Assembly (NCBI GenBank): GCA_003852775.1
Contig: RDDZ01000150.1
Span: forward strand, 1 to 41,493
DNA: 41,493 nt
Direction: 5' to 3'
Source of the DNA: Microbacteriaceae bacterium
GTDB taxonomy: Bacteria; Actinomycetota; Actinomycetes; Actinomycetales; Microbacteriaceae
A program made the position numbers and the translations under genes. Of the stretch, positions 25,751-35,800 are shown piece after piece. Each line of letters begins with the position of its first letter. Position 1 is the stretch's first letter. The notes beneath the pieces were generated by a model. It was not told where the DNA came from. It did not search any database and saw only the letters and a list, made by a program, of their open reading frames with translations.

Positions 25751-26500
25751 CTACTTGACGGAGCCGCCGGCGGCGACGATCTTCTGCTCCGCGGAGCTCG
25801 AGACCTTGTCGACCGCAACGTTCAGCTTAACCGTAATCTCGCCGGTGCCGAGAACCTTGACCTTCTCGTTCTTGCGGACGGCACCCTTGGCGACCAGGTC
25901 GCTGATGGTGACGTCGCCGCCCTGCGGGTAGAGCTCGGCGAGGCGGTCCAGGTTCACGACCTGGTACTCGACACGGAACGGGTTCTTGAAGCCGCGGAGC
26001 TTCGGGGCGCGCATGACCTGGTTCAGGTTGCCGCCCTCGAGGCCGACGCGCACCTGGTAGCGGGCCTTGGTGCCCTTGGTGCCGCGACCGGCGGTCTTGC
26101 CCTTCGAGCCCTCACCGCGACCCACGCGGGTCTTGGCCTTCTTCGCACCCTCGGCGGGGCGGAGGTGGTGGGCCTTGAGCACCTGCGGGCGCGACGCGAC
26201 GTCGTCCGACTTCTTGGGAGCAGCCTTCTTGGCGGCGGGCTTGGCCTCGGCCTTGGGGGCCTCGGCGTCGCTCTTCGCAGCGGCGGCCTTGGGAGCGGCG
26301 GCCTTGGCGGGCGCCTTCTTCTCGGCGGCCGGCTTGTCCGCAGCAGCCTTCGAGGCGGTCGCCTTGGGGGCGGCCTTCTCGGCGGCGGGCTTCTTCTCCG
26401 CAGCGGGCTTCTTCTCGGCAGCGGCCTTCGGAGCAGCCTTGGCCGGAGCCTTCTTCTCGGCGGCGGGCTTCTCCGCCGCCGTCTTCTTCTCGTCAGCCAT
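25751..26500 (-). CDS. rplO: 50S ribosomal protein L15 with a very long Lys/Ala-rich N-terminal extension
   Basis: The L15 core spans about residues 108-249 ([36 protein letters not shown], then [18 protein letters not shown]). Residues 1-107 are an extension of Lys, Ala, Pro and Glu with repeated AEKKPA/APKAA units, resembling histone H1-like tails. Bacterial L15 is normally about 150 residues, so this nearly doubles the protein. The start ATG 26500 overlaps the rpmD stop by one base (TAATG), and no later start fits that coupling, so the extension is probably translated. It may bind rRNA or DNA non-specifically. Confidence 0.95.
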   Translation of the reverse strand: MADEKKTAAEKPAAEKKAPAKAAPKAAAEKKPAAEKKPAAEKAAPKATASKAAADKPAAEKKAPAKAAAPKAAAAKSDAEAPKAEAKPAAKKAAPKKSDDVASRPQVLKAHHLRPAEGAKKAKTRVGRGEGSKGKTAGRGTKGTKARYQVRVGLEGGNLNQVMRAPKLRGFKNPFRVEYQVVNLDRLAELYPQGGDVTISDLVAKGAVRKNEKVKVLGTGEITVKLNVAVDKVSSSAEQKIVAAGGSVK

Positions 26501-26685
26501 TAGTCAATCTCCTCGACCTTCACGAGGTGGGCGACCGTGCGGACGTACCCGCGGTTGGCCGGGGTGTCCTCGCGCACGACGACGTCGCCGATGCGCTTGA
26601 GGCCCAGGCTGCGCAGGGTGTCGCGCTGGTTCTGCTTCTCGCTGATAACGGACTTGATCTGGGTCACCTTGAGACGGGCGGCCAT
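26500..26685 (-). CDS. rpmD: 50S ribosomal protein L30
   Basis: The 61-residue protein begins [34 protein letters not shown], the standard small L30 of bacteria, and ends [11 protein letters not shown] 26685 overlaps the rpsE TGA by one base (TGATG), and its own TAA overlaps the rplO ATG, so rpsE, rpmD and rplO are tightly coupled. A longer frame upstream is read in the wrong context and lies inside rpsE. Confidence 0.96.
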   Translation of the reverse strand: MAARLKVTQIKSVISEKQNQRDTLRSLGLKRIGDVVVREDTPANRGYVRTVAHLVKVEEID

Positions 26686-27401
26686 CAGGCACCAACCTTC
26701 GCGGTAGCTGCGGCGCGTGCGTCGGCCTCGGCGCGGATGAGGCGCTCCGGCGCGACGTCCTCGAACTCGAGGCCGCGGCGCGCGGCGACGGCGCGGGGCT
26801 CCTCGAGCTGCTTGAGGGCGGTCACGGTCGCGTGGACGATGTTGATCGTGTTCGACGAGCCGAGCGACTTCGACAGCACGTCGTGGATGCCGGCGCACTC
26901 GAGCACGGCGCGGACGGGACCACCGGCGATGACACCGGTACCCGCGGCGGCGGGACGGAGCAGGACGACACCGGCGGCCGCCTCACCCTGGACGGGGTGG
27001 GGGATGGTCGCACCGGAACGCGGGACGCGGAAGAAGTTCTTCTTCGCCTCCTCGACGCCCTTCGAGATCGCCAGCGGCACCTCGCGCGCCTTGCCGTAGC
27101 CGACGCCGACCATGCCGTTGCCGTCGCCCACGACGACGAGCGCCGTGAAGCTGAAGCGACGACCGCCCTTGACGACCTTCGACACGCGGTTGATGGTCAC
27201 GACGCGCTCGAGGAACTGGCTGTCCTCACGGCCGCCACGGCCACCGCGGTCGTTGCGCGGGGCGCGCTCGCGGCCGCCGCGACGGGCCTCGCGAGGCTCC
27301 TGAGCCTGCTGCGTGCCCGCGGCGGTCTCCACGACCTGACCCTCGGCGATCTCCTCGGACTGCACGTCCTGGTTCTCCTTGTTCTCGGTGGCGTCGCTCA
27401 C
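26685..27401 (-). CDS. rpsE: 30S ribosomal protein S5
   Basis: S5 helps keep decoding accurate and lines the mRNA entry. The 238-residue protein has an N-terminal extension (about 1-61) that is acidic and then Arg/Gly-rich ([18 protein letters not shown]). The core follows with [34 protein letters not shown] and [16 protein letters not shown]. coli S5 is 167 residues. The start is GTG 27401, forming a GTGA overlap with the rplR stop. Confidence 0.96.
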   Translation of the reverse strand: MSDATENKENQDVQSEEIAEGQVVETAAGTQQAQEPREARRGGRERAPRNDRGGRGGREDSQFLERVVTINRVSKVVKGGRRFSFTALVVVGDGNGMVGVGYGKAREVPLAISKGVEEAKKNFFRVPRSGATIPHPVQGEAAAGVVLLRPAAAGTGVIAGGPVRAVLECAGIHDVLSKSLGSSNTINIVHATVTALKQLEEPRAVAARRGLEFEDVAPERLIRAEADARAAATAKVGA

Positions 27402-27763
27402 AGCTCCAGCCCTCCCTCGCGGGCGCCCTCGGCGATGGCCGCGACGCGTCCGGCGTACTTGTTGCCGCCGCGGTCGAACACGACCGCGGCGATGCCCGCC
27501 TTCTTCGCGCGCTCGGCGACGAGCTCGCCGACCTTGCGCGCCTTGGCCGTCTTGTCACCGTCGAAGGTGCGCAGGTCGGCCTCGAGCGTCGAGGCGGAGG
27601 CCACGGTGTGGCCCTTGGTGTCGTCGACGACCTGCACGAAGACGTGGCGGGCCGAACGGGTGACGACGAGACGCGGACGCTCCGCGGTCCCGGCGATGCG
27701 CTTGCGCAGACGCGCGTGGCGACGGTTGCGCTGCGCAGACTTGCTGATGGCGGCCATGATCAC
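27398..27763 (-). CDS. rplR: 50S ribosomal protein L18
   Basis: L18 binds 5S rRNA together with L5. The 121-residue protein has [34 protein letters not shown] and ends [18 protein letters not shown], as expected. Two starts are possible: GTG 27763, which forms a GTGA overlap with rplF and has GAAAGG at seven-base spacing, and ATG 27757, which gives the usual MAAISK start but a longer 13-base spacing. I list the GTG. Confidence 0.95.
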   Translation of the reverse strand: MIMAAISKSAQRNRRHARLRKRIAGTAERPRLVVTRSARHVFVQVVDDTKGHTVASASTLEADLRTFDGDKTAKARKVGELVAERAKKAGIAAVVFDRGGNKYAGRVAAIAEGAREGGLEL

Positions 27764-28296
27764 TTACCAGCCTTTCCGGCCTTGCGGCGGACGACCTCAC
27801 CGGCGTAGCGGACACCCTTGCCCTTGTAGGGCTCGGGCTTGCGCAGCTTCCGGATGTTGGCGGCCACCTCGCCCACGGCCTGCTTGTCGATGCCGCGGAC
27901 GTGGAGCTTGTTGTTGCCCTCGACCTCGAAGGTGATGCCGGCGGGCGGGTCGACGGTGATGGGGTGCGAGTAGCCGAGCGCGAACTCGACCGAGCTGCCC
28001 TTGGACTGAACGCGGTAACCGGTTCCGACGACCTCGAGGCTCTTCGAGTAGCCCTCGGTCACGCCGATGATCTGGTTCGCGATGAGCGTGCGGGTGAGGC
28101 CGTGCAGCGAGCGCGACTCGCGCTCGTCGTCGGGACGGGTGACGAGCACCTGGCCCTCCTCGAGCTTGACCTCGATGGGGCTCTTGACGGTGAGTGAGAG
28201 CTCGCCCTTGGGGCCCTTGACGGTGACGTCCTGGCCGTCGATCGTCACGGTGACGTTCGCGGGCACGTCGATGGGAAGGCGTCCGATACGAGACAT
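27760..28296 (-). CDS. rplF: 50S ribosomal protein L6
   Basis: L6 lies near the factor-binding site of the 50S subunit. The 178-residue protein has two similar alpha/beta domains, starting [33 protein letters not shown], and the C-terminal signature [26 protein letters not shown]. Length is normal. It follows rpsH with six bases between genes. Confidence 0.97.
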   Translation of the reverse strand: MSRIGRLPIDVPANVTVTIDGQDVTVKGPKGELSLTVKSPIEVKLEEGQVLVTRPDDERESRSLHGLTRTLIANQIIGVTEGYSKSLEVVGTGYRVQSKGSSVEFALGYSHPITVDPPAGITFEVEGNNKLHVRGIDKQAVGEVAANIRKLRKPEPYKGKGVRYAGEVVRRKAGKAGK

Positions 28297-28302
28297 GTCA
28301 GA

Positions 28303-28701
28303 TCACCACACGTAGGCGAGGACTTCCCCGCCGACGCCCTTCTTGCTCGCCTCACGGTCGGTCAGCAGACCGGAGGAGGTGGACAGGATCGCCACACCGA
28401 GTCCGCCCAGCACGTGGGGGATCTCGGTCGACTTCGCATAGACGCGCAGACCCGGCTTCGAGACGCGCTTGATGCCGGCGATCGACCGCTCGCGGTTCGG
28501 GCCGTACTTGAGGTCGATCGTGAGCGTCTGGCCGACGCGCGCGTCCTCGACCTTCCAGTCGGCGATGTAACCCTCGCGCTTGAGGATCTCCGCGATGTGG
28601 GTCTTGAGCTTGCTGCTCGGAAGCGAGACCGTGTCGTGGTACGCACGGTTCGCGTTGCGCAGACGGGTCAGCATGTCTGCGACCGGGTCTGTCATCGTCA
28701 T
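28303..28701 (-). CDS. rpsH: 30S ribosomal protein S8
   Basis: S8 is a primary 16S rRNA-binding protein and, in E. coli, represses the spc operon by binding its message near rplE. The 132-residue protein begins [20 protein letters not shown] and ends [26 protein letters not shown], as in other bacteria. ATG 28701 is used with AAGGA about ten bases upstream; ATG 28695 is an alternative. The gene usually before it, for S14, is absent; the 108-base gap there is non-coding. Confidence 0.97.
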   Translation of the reverse strand: MTMTDPVADMLTRLRNANRAYHDTVSLPSSKLKTHIAEILKREGYIADWKVEDARVGQTLTIDLKYGPNRERSIAGIKRVSKPGLRVYAKSTEIPHVLGGLGVAILSTSSGLLTDREASKKGVGGEVLAYVW

Positions 28702-28809
28702 TTCGTTGGTTTCCTTTTTCCTGGGCGGTTTCGGAGCCGGTTCACCGGCGTCCGACCTTCTTCGGTTCGTGCGGGTCTCGGCGGACCGGTCCCCGCGGGT
28801 GGGTGGGTG
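28702..28809 (-). other. Non-coding rplE-rpsH gap where an S14 gene is often found
   Basis: The 108 bases between rplE and rpsH hold no S14 reading frame or CxxC zinc motif on the minus strand. They contain GCCGG-TTCA-CCGGC (28736-28749) and the 10-bp palindrome GGACCGGTCC (28784-28793). The gap is long for this operon, and its small inverted repeats could form a regulatory structure, for example for S8 feedback. Confidence 0.5.
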
Positions 28810-29388
28810 TTACTCGGCCTTGAAGGGGAAGCCGAGCGCGCGCAGCAGGGCGCGACCCTCGTCGTCCGTCTTCGCGGTGGTGACGACCGTGATGTCGAAG
28901 CCGCGGACGCGGTCGATCTGGTCCTGGTTGATCTCGTGGAAGATCGACTGCTCCTGCACACCGAAGGTGTAGTTGCCGTTGCCGTCGAACTGCTTCGGGC
29001 TCAGACCGCGGAAGTCGCGGATGCGGGGCAGCGCGAGCGTCAGCAGACGGTCGAGGAACTCCCACGCGCGGTCGCCGCGGAGCGTCACGTGGGCGCCGAT
29101 GGGCATGCCCTCGCGGAGCTTGAACTGGGCGATCGACTTGCGGGCCTTGGTGACCTGCGGCTTCTGACCCGTGATGAGCGTGAGGTCCTTGACGGCCCCA
29201 TCGATCACCTTGGAGTCGCGAGCGGCCTCGCCGACGCCGGTGTTGACGACGATCTTCACGAGACCCGGCACCTGCATCGGGTTCTTGTACCCGAACTCCT
29301 CGGTGAGGGACTTGATGATCTCGTCGCGGTACTTCTGCTTGAGGCGGGGCTGGATCTTGCCAGCCGCCGCGGCAGTCGCGTTCGCCAT
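28810..29388 (-). CDS. rplE: 50S ribosomal protein L5
   Basis: L5 binds 5S rRNA and bridges to S13. The 192-residue protein carries [62 protein letters not shown] and [29 protein letters not shown], all conserved. The first 12 residues are an Ala-rich addition. ATG 29388 overlaps the rplX TAA by one base. Confidence 0.97.
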   Translation of the reverse strand: MANATAAAAGKIQPRLKQKYRDEIIKSLTEEFGYKNPMQVPGLVKIVVNTGVGEAARDSKVIDGAVKDLTLITGQKPQVTKARKSIAQFKLREGMPIGAHVTLRGDRAWEFLDRLLTLALPRIRDFRGLSPKQFDGNGNYTFGVQEQSIFHEINQDQIDRVRGFDITVVTTAKTDDEGRALLRALGFPFKAE

Positions 29389-29747
29389 TAGAGCTTCTCT
29401 CCGGACTTCTTCGCGTAGCGGACGCGAACCGTCTTCTTCACGCCGTCCTTCTCGACGGTCTCCTCACGGAAACCCACGCGGGTCGGCTTCTTGGTCTTCG
29501 GGTCGACGAGCGCCACGTTCGACACGTGGATCGGCGCCTCGTGCGTCTCGATGCCACCGGTCTTGGTGCCGCGCTGGGTCTGGCCGACGCGCACGTGCTT
29601 GGTGACGTAGTTGACGCCCTCGACCACGACGCGGTTCTGGTCGACCAGGACCTCGATCACGCGACCCTGCTTACCACGGTCACCGCCGCGGGCCTGCGAG
29701 GGGCCGCTGATGACCTGGACCAGGTCGCCCTTCTTGATCTTCGCCAT
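29388..29747 (-). CDS. rplX: 50S ribosomal protein L24
   Basis: L24 starts 50S assembly. The 119-residue protein has the KOW motif at the start ([31 protein letters not shown]) and the later [33 protein letters not shown]. It lies three bases after rplN and overlaps rplE by one base. Confidence 0.97.
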   Translation of the reverse strand: MAKIKKGDLVQVISGPSQARGGDRGKQGRVIEVLVDQNRVVVEGVNYVTKHVRVGQTQRGTKTGGIETHEAPIHVSNVALVDPKTKKPTRVGFREETVEKDGVKKTVRVRYAKKSGEKL

Positions 29748-29750
29748 GGG

Positions 29751-30119
29751 TTACAGCACCTCCGGGGCCAGCGAGATGATCTTCATGAACTTCTTGTCGC
29801 GAAGCTCACGGCCGACCGGTCCGAAGATGCGGGTACCGCGGGGGTCCCCGTCGTTCTTCAGGATGACGGCGGCGTTCTCGTCGAACTTGATGTACGAGCC
29901 GTCGGGACGGCGCGTCTTCTTCACGGTGCGGACGACGACGGCCTTGACCACGTCGCCCTTCTTCACGTTGCCGCCGGGGATCGCGTCCTTCACCGTGGCG
30001 ACGATGACGTCACCGAGGCCCGCGTAGCGACGGCCGGAGCCGCCGAGCACGCGGATGGTGAGGAGCTCCTTGGCGCCGGTGTTGTCGGCGACCTTGAGGC
30101 GGGATTCCTGCTGGATCAT
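29751..30119 (-). CDS. rplN: 50S ribosomal protein L14
   Basis: L14 forms inter-subunit bridges. The 122-residue protein is highly conserved, starting [37 protein letters not shown] and ending [20 protein letters not shown]. Length equals the bacterial norm. It lies three bases after rpsQ. Confidence 0.98.
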   Translation of the reverse strand: MIQQESRLKVADNTGAKELLTIRVLGGSGRRYAGLGDVIVATVKDAIPGGNVKKGDVVKAVVVRTVKKTRRPDGSYIKFDENAAVILKNDGDPRGTRIFGPVGRELRDKKFMKIISLAPEVL

Positions 30120-30122
30120 GGG

Positions 30123-30455
30123 TTACTTCGCCTTCTCCACGATCTCGACGAGACGCCAGCGCTTGGTAGCCGAGAGCGGGCGGGTCTCCGAGATGACGAC
30201 GAGGTCGCCGATGCCGGCCGAGTTCTGCTCGTCGTGGGCCTTGATCTTCGAGCTGCGGCGGATGACCTTGCCGTACAGCGGGTGCTTCACGCGGTCCTCG
30301 ACCTCGACGACGATGGTCTTGTCCATCTTGTCGCTGGTCACGTAACCACGACGAACCTTGCGGTAACCACGGGCAGCCGCGTCCTTGATGTCGTTGGCGG
30401 CGGACTCGTGTCCGGCCTTCGCCGGCTTCACGGCGGCCTTCTTGGTGTCGGCCAT
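30123..30455 (-). CDS. rpsQ: 30S ribosomal protein S17
   Basis: S17 is a primary 16S rRNA binder with an OB fold. The core starts about residue 32 ([35 protein letters not shown]) and ends [17 protein letters not shown]. The first 30 residues are a Lys/Ala-rich addition. The 110-residue total compares with about 85-90 in E. coli. Its ATG overlaps the rpmC TAA by one base. Confidence 0.97.
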   Translation of the reverse strand: MADTKKAAVKPAKAGHESAANDIKDAAARGYRKVRRGYVTSDKMDKTIVVEVEDRVKHPLYGKVIRRSSKIKAHDEQNSAGIGDLVVISETRPLSATKRWRLVEIVEKAK

Positions 30456-30778
30456 TACTTGCTCGCCTCCTCAGCGGACTCGGCGGGGGCCTCCGCGGCC
30501 TCCGACTTCTTGGTGGACTTCTTGGTCGCCTTCGCCGGCACCTCGACGGGGGCGGGCGTGGCACGGATGCCGAGCTCGCGCTCGCGGATGACGGTGTAGA
30601 TGCGGGCGATGTCGCGCTTCACGGCACGAAGACGGCCGTGGCTCTCGAGCTGACCGGTGGCGGCCTGGAAGCGCAGGTTGAACAGCTCCTCCTTGGCCTT
30701 CTTCAGCTCGTCGACGAGACGCTCGTCCTCGAAGGTGTCGAGCTCGGCGGGCGCGAGCTCCTTGGATCCGACGGCCAT
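30455..30778 (-). CDS. rpmC: 50S ribosomal protein L29
   Basis: L29 sits at the exit tunnel, where trigger factor and SRP dock. Residues 10-70 are the helical hairpin core ([45 protein letters not shown]). Residues 71-107 are an added tail of Pro, Ala, Lys and Glu. Bacterial L29 is typically 60-75 residues. ATG 30778 overlaps the rplP stop by one base (TAATG); longer upstream frames lie inside rplP and are rejected. Confidence 0.96.
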   Translation of the reverse strand: MAVGSKELAPAELDTFEDERLVDELKKAKEELFNLRFQAATGQLESHGRLRAVKRDIARIYTVIRERELGIRATPAPVEVPAKATKKSTKKSEAAEAPAESAEEASK

Positions 30779-31197
30779 TACGCGTCTCCCTCCTCGCGCT
30801 TGATGATGCGGGCCTTGAGCGGCAGCTTGTGGATGGCACGGGTGAGCGCGCCGCGGGCGAGCTCCTCCGAGACGCCCGAGACCTCGAAGAGGACCCGGCC
30901 CGGCTTGACGTTCGCGACCCACCACTCGGGCGAACCCTTACCGGAACCCATGCGGGTCTCGGCGGGCTTCTTGGTCAGCGGGCGGTCGGGGTAGATGTTG
31001 ATCCACACCTTTCCACCGCGCTTGATGTGACGGGTCATCGCGATACGCGCGGACTCGATCTGACGGTTGGTCACGTAGGCGGGAGTGAGGGCCTGGATGC
31101 CGTACTCGCCGAAGGTGACCTTCGTGCCACCGGTGGCCTGCCCGGAACGACCCGGGTGGTGCTGCTTGCGGTGCTTGACCTTACGGGGAATGAGCAT
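30778..31197 (-). CDS. rplP: 50S ribosomal protein L16
   Basis: L16 organises the A-site region of the peptidyl transferase centre. The 139-residue protein begins [37 protein letters not shown] and contains [27 protein letters not shown], both signatures of L16. It lies two bases after rpsC and shares one base with rpmC. Confidence 0.98.
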   Translation of the reverse strand: MLIPRKVKHRKQHHPGRSGQATGGTKVTFGEYGIQALTPAYVTNRQIESARIAMTRHIKRGGKVWINIYPDRPLTKKPAETRMGSGKGSPEWWVANVKPGRVLFEVSGVSEELARGALTRAIHKLPLKARIIKREEGDA

Positions 31198-31199
31198 GA

Positions 31200-31946
31200 T
31201 TACGCCTCGACTCCTGCGGCGGCCTCGGCCCGGGGGCCACGGCGCGCGCCGTCACGACGCTCGGGGCGCGACGACTTCTGAGCCGCCTGCTCGCGAGCGA
31301 GTTCCTTGTTGGTGATGTCGCCCTTGTAGATCCAGACCTTCACGCCGATGCGACCGAAGGTGGTCTTGGCCTCGTAGAAGCCGTAGTCGATGTTCGCGCG
31401 GAGCGTGTGCAGGGGCACGCGGCCCTCGCGATAGAACTCCGAGCGGCTCATCTCCGCGCCGCCGAGGCGGCCCGAGACCTGGATGCGGACGCCCTTGGCG
31501 CCGGCGCGCTGGGCGCCCTGGAGGCCCTTGCGCATGGCGCGGCGGAACGCGACACGGGCGCTGAGCTGCTCCGCGATGCCCTGAGCGACGAGCTGGGCCT
31601 CGGCCTCGGGGTTCTTGACCTCGAGGATGTTGAGCTGGATCTGCTTGCCGGTGAGCTTCTCGAGGTCGGCGCGGATGCGCTCGGCCTCGGCGCCGCGGCG
31701 GCCGATCACGATGCCGGGACGGGCCGTGTGGATGTCCACGCGGACGCGGTCGCGGGTGCGCTCGATCTCGATCTTCGCCACGCCGGCGCGGTCGAGCTTC
31801 GTCTTGAGCATCTCGCGGATCTTGACGTCCTCGGCCACGAAGTCCGCGTAACGCTGACCGGGCTTGGTCGAGTCCGAGAACCAGCGCGACGTGTGGTCGG
31901 TGGTGATGCCCAGACGGAAGCCGTACGGGTTGACCTTCTGGCCCAT
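31200..31946 (-). CDS. rpsC: 30S ribosomal protein S3
   Basis: S3 lines the mRNA entry site. The 248-residue protein starts [25 protein letters not shown], has a KH domain around residues 40-110 with [24 protein letters not shown], and a C-terminal domain with [32 protein letters not shown]. The last 30 residues are a basic/Ala-rich tail. ATG overlaps the rplV TAA by one base. Confidence 0.98.
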   Translation of the reverse strand: MGQKVNPYGFRLGITTDHTSRWFSDSTKPGQRYADFVAEDVKIREMLKTKLDRAGVAKIEIERTRDRVRVDIHTARPGIVIGRRGAEAERIRADLEKLTGKQIQLNILEVKNPEAEAQLVAQGIAEQLSARVAFRRAMRKGLQGAQRAGAKGVRIQVSGRLGGAEMSRSEFYREGRVPLHTLRANIDYGFYEAKTTFGRIGVKVWIYKGDITNKELAREQAAQKSSRPERRDGARRGPRAEAAAGVEA

Positions 31947-32344
31947 TACTTACCTGCCTTCTTCGCAGCGGCCGAACCGGCGAGCACCGGCTCGTCCGGC
32001 GTGGCGAGCACGACGGTGATGTGGCTCGTGCGCTTGTTGATGCGGAACGCGCGGCCCTGGGCACGCGGCTGGAACCGCTTGAGCGTGGTGCCCTCGTCGA
32101 CGAACGCACGGGCCACGACGAGGTCGGCCTCGTCGAGGAACGTGTTGGTCGCGTCCGCCTTCACGCGGGCGTTCGCGATCGCGGACGCCACGAGCTTGTA
32201 GACGGGCTCGCTCGCACCCTGCGGCGCGAACTTCAGGATCGCGAGAGCCTCCTGGGCCTGCTTGCCCCGGATGAGGTCCACGACGCGACGGGCCTTCTGA
32301 GGCGTCACGCGGATGTGTCGCACGCGGGCGATCGACTCCACCAT
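31946..32344 (-). CDS. rplV: 50S ribosomal protein L22
   Basis: L22 lines the nascent-peptide tunnel, and its beta hairpin is a macrolide resistance site. The 132-residue protein has [25 protein letters not shown] and the loop [27 protein letters not shown] 32344 has a strong GAGGAGG site. It follows rpsS by 21 bases. Confidence 0.97.
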   Translation of the reverse strand: MVESIARVRHIRVTPQKARRVVDLIRGKQAQEALAILKFAPQGASEPVYKLVASAIANARVKADATNTFLDEADLVVARAFVDEGTTLKRFQPRAQGRAFRINKRTSHITVVLATPDEPVLAGSAAAKKAGK

Positions 32345-32365
32345 TTCTCTTCCTCCTCAGTCGCC

Positions 32366-32647
32366 TTAGCGGCGACGACCCTTCTTGTCGTCCTTCTCGT
32401 GGCCACGGAAGGTACGCGTCGGCGCGAACTCGCCGAGCTTGTGACCGACCATGGTCTCGGTCACGAAGACCGGGATGTGCTTGCGGCCGTCGTGCACGGC
32501 GATCGTGTGGCCAAGCATGGCCGGGACGATCATCGAGCGACGCGACCACGTCTTGATGACGTTCTTCGAACCCGCCTCGTTCTGAGCCTGGACCTTGCGG
32601 AACAGGTGCTCGTCGACGAAGGGCCCCTTCTTGAGACTGCGCGGCAT
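32366..32647 (-). CDS. rpsS: 30S ribosomal protein S19
   Basis: S19 is in the 30S head next to S13. The 93-residue protein starts [24 protein letters not shown] and has [47 protein letters not shown]; the sequence and length are fully conserved. It lies 12 bases after rplB. Confidence 0.98.
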   Translation of the reverse strand: MPRSLKKGPFVDEHLFRKVQAQNEAGSKNVIKTWSRRSMIVPAMLGHTIAVHDGRKHIPVFVTETMVGHKLGEFAPTRTFRGHEKDDKKGRRR

Positions 32648-32659
32648 CTTCTACTACCT

Positions 32660-33499
<840 letters not shown>

Positions 33500-33517
33500 G
33501 ATTCTCTTCCCTGGTCC

Positions 33518-33817
33518 TTAGCCGACAGCCGTGAAGATGTCGATCGAGCCGGACTTGAGCGTGACGATGGCGCGCTTGGTGTCCTTGCGCTTGCCCATGC
33601 CGAACCGGGTACGACGGGTCTTGCCGACGCGGTTGATGGTGTTCACCGAGGCGACCTTGACGCCGAAGATCTTCTCGATCGCCAGCTTGATCTCGGTCTT
33701 GTTCGAGCGCGGGTCGACGATGAAGGTGTACTTGCCCTCGTCGATGAGCCCGTAGCTCTTCTCGCTCACGACCGGCGCGATGATGATGTCGCGCGGGTCC
33801 TTGTTGTAGCCGCTCAC
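33518..33817 (-). CDS. rplW: 50S ribosomal protein L23
   Basis: L23 is at the tunnel exit and binds trigger factor and SRP. The 99-residue protein has [52 protein letters not shown], the typical L23 core. The start is GTG 33817, forming a GTGA overlap with the rplD stop. Confidence 0.97.
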   Translation of the reverse strand: MSGYNKDPRDIIIAPVVSEKSYGLIDEGKYTFIVDPRSNKTEIKLAIEKIFGVKVASVNTINRVGKTRRTRFGMGKRKDTKRAIVTLKSGSIDIFTAVG

Positions 33818-34467
33818 TTGGCAGCCTCCTCGGTCTTGGCGCCCTTCGACGCGACGAAGGCGTCGAACGCGGCACGGGTGAACACGACGTCATCCGACAC
33901 GACCACGTCGTAGGCGTTGAGCTGGTCGGCGTAGAGCACGTGCACGTTGGCGAGGTTGCGGACGCTCAGCGCGCCGACCTCGTCGGCACGGTCGAGCACG
34001 ACGAGCACGTTCTTGGTGGCGCCGAGCGCGGTGAGCACCTCGGCGGCGGCCTTGGTCGACGGGGCGTCGACGCCGAAGTCCGACACGACGTGGATGCGCT
34101 CGCCGCGGGCACGGTCCGAGAGGACGCCGAGCAGAGCAGCGGCGATCATCTTCTTGGGGGTGCGCTGCGAGTAGTCGCGCGGCACCGGACCGTGGACGAT
34201 GCCACCGCCGGTGTGCTCGGGGGCGCGGATCGAGCCCTGACGGCTGCGACCGGTGCCCTTCTGCTTGAACGGCTTGCGGCCGGCGCCCGAGACCTCACCG
34301 CGACCCTTGGTCTTGTGGGTGCCCTGGCGCGCGGCGGCGAGCTGGGCGGTCACGACCTGGTGGATGAGGGGGACGTTGGTCTGCACGTCGAAGATCGCGC
34401 CGGGCAGCTCGACCGAACCGGCCTTCTTACCCTTGGGGTCGACGACGTCGAGAGTGGTAGCGGCCAT
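33814..34467 (-). CDS. rplD: 50S ribosomal protein L4
   Basis: L4 lines the exit tunnel and, in E. coli, also represses the S10 operon. The 217-residue protein has [53 protein letters not shown], the tunnel loop and its neighbours, and a Rossmann-like C-terminal half with [34 protein letters not shown]. It lies two bases after rplC. Confidence 0.97.
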   Translation of the reverse strand: MAATTLDVVDPKGKKAGSVELPGAIFDVQTNVPLIHQVVTAQLAAARQGTHKTKGRGEVSGAGRKPFKQKGTGRSRQGSIRAPEHTGGGIVHGPVPRDYSQRTPKKMIAAALLGVLSDRARGERIHVVSDFGVDAPSTKAAAEVLTALGATKNVLVVLDRADEVGALSVRNLANVHVLYADQLNAYDVVVSDDVVFTRAAFDAFVASKGAKTEEAAK

Positions 34468-34469
34468 GA

Positions 34470-35120
34470 TCAGGCACCCTTCACGGCGTTGCGGACGAAG
34501 ACGATGCGGCCGCGGGCACCGGGGACGGCGCCCTTGACCAGCAGGAGGCCCTTCTCGACGTCGACCGAGTGGACCTTGAGGCCCTGGACGGTGACGCGCT
34601 CGCCACCCATGCGACCGGCCATGCGCATGCCCTTGAACACGCGGCTGGGGGTCGAGGAGGCGCCGATCGAGCCGGGCTTGCGGTGGTTGCGGTGCGCACC
34701 GTGCGAGGCCGAGACGCCCTTGAAGTTGTGGCGCTTCATGACACCCGCGAAGCCCTTGCCCTTGCTCGTGCCGACGACGTCGACGAGCTGGCCGGCCTCG
34801 AAGATGTCGACCGCGATCTCCTGACCGAGCGAGTACTCGGAGGCGTCGGCGGTGCGGACCTCGGTGAGGTGGCGGCGGGGCGTGACCCCCGCCTTCTCGA
34901 AGTGACCGGCGGCCGGCTTGTTGACCTTGCGCGGGTCGATCTGGCCGTACGCGATCTGGACGGCCTCGTAGCCGTCCTTCTCGACGGTGCGGACCTGGGT
35001 CACGACGTTGGGGGTGATCTGGACCACGGTCACGGGCACGAGCTTGTTGTTCTCGTCCCAGACCTGGGTCATGCCGAGCTTGGTGCCCAGCAGACCCTTG
35101 GTCGTCTTCACAGCAGACAT
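34470..35120 (-). CDS. rplC: 50S ribosomal protein L3
   Basis: L3 reaches into the peptidyl transferase centre. The 216-residue protein begins [26 protein letters not shown] and has [56 protein letters not shown], the central loop that contacts rRNA. ATG 35120 is preceded by AAGGAAACCC. A longer upstream frame lies in rpsJ and is rejected. It follows rpsJ by 32 bases. Confidence 0.97.
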   Translation of the reverse strand: MSAVKTTKGLLGTKLGMTQVWDENNKLVPVTVVQITPNVVTQVRTVEKDGYEAVQIAYGQIDPRKVNKPAAGHFEKAGVTPRRHLTEVRTADASEYSLGQEIAVDIFEAGQLVDVVGTSKGKGFAGVMKRHNFKGVSASHGAHRNHRKPGSIGASSTPSRVFKGMRMAGRMGGERVTVQGLKVHSVDVEKGLLLVKGAVPGARGRIVFVRNAVKGA

Positions 35121-35152
35121 GGGTTTCCTTCTGGCTTCCGGTTCAGCTCGGA

Positions 35153-35461
35153 CTAGAGCTTGATCTCGATGTTGACGTCGGCGGGCAGGTCGAGGCGCAT
35201 GAGCGAGTCGACGGCCTTGGGCGTCGGGTCGATGATGTCGATGAGGCGCTTGTGGGTGCGCTTCTCGAAGTGCTCGCGGCTGTCCTTGTACTTGTGCGGG
35301 GAACGGATCACGACGACCACGTTCTTCTCCGTCGGGAGCGGCACAGGGCCGACGACGGTCGCGCCCGCACGGGTCACGGTGTCGACGATCTTGCGCGCCG
35401 ATGCATCGAGGCCGGCGTGGTCGTACGACTTCAGCCGGATGCGGATCTTCTGTCCCGCCAT
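35153..35461 (-). CDS. rpsJ: 30S ribosomal protein S10
   Basis: S10 is a 30S head protein that also works in NusB-NusE transcription antitermination. The 102-residue protein [29 protein letters not shown] and [23 protein letters not shown] is fully conserved. ATG 35461 has AAGGAAGAG upstream. It is the first gene of the 22-gene S10-spc-secY-adk operon and follows a long untranslated leader. It ends with a TAG stop. Confidence 0.98.
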   Translation of the reverse strand: MAGQKIRIRLKSYDHAGLDASARKIVDTVTRAGATVVGPVPLPTEKNVVVVIRSPHKYKDSREHFEKRTHKRLIDIIDPTPKAVDSLMRLDLPADVNIEIKL

Positions 35462-35800
35462 GGTCAGCTCTCTTCCTTGTTCCCGTGCGGCACCGAATCG
35501 GCCCGCACATCCGCGCGCCCTTCGACGCGCACCGCTGTTCTTCTGTCAATCACCGATTCCGCCTGACGTCACGAGGGCGCAGGCGCACACGTGTCCCAGA
35601 GGGATTCGGGATTCGATTGAAGCTTCGTCCTGCTCCTCGCGGCCCAGCCGCTTCCGATCCTGGGGGTCGGGGGCTGTGCACTGCCAGAGGAGTGAGCCGC
35701 GCACCGGGGCGCGGCGTGTTGAACCATGAAAGTCTGCCACACGGCGGCATTTGCTGCAACCCGGGCGTGTCGCGCTCGGCGCGTCGCGCTCAGGGGGCTC
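35462..35800 (-). promoter_or_regulatory. S10 operon promoter and long structured leader
   Basis: This 339-base gap holds no gene. On the minus strand TTGCAG (35759-35754) and CAGACT (35736-35731) are exactly 17 bases apart, a fair sigma-A promoter, giving a leader of about 260 bases before rpsJ. The leader can form several hairpins: CCGCGC/GCGCGG (35697-35714), CCGATCC/GGGTCGG just downstream, and GCGGC/GCCGC (35639-35651). In E. coli the S10 leader binds L4; whether this one does is unknown. Confidence 0.5.

Noticed and set aside
35541-35552. Perfect TTGACA on the minus strand in the rpsJ leader as the S10 promoter
   Set aside because: No acceptable -10 hexamer lies 16 to 19 bases downstream, so the TTGCAG/CAGACT pair further upstream was preferred.
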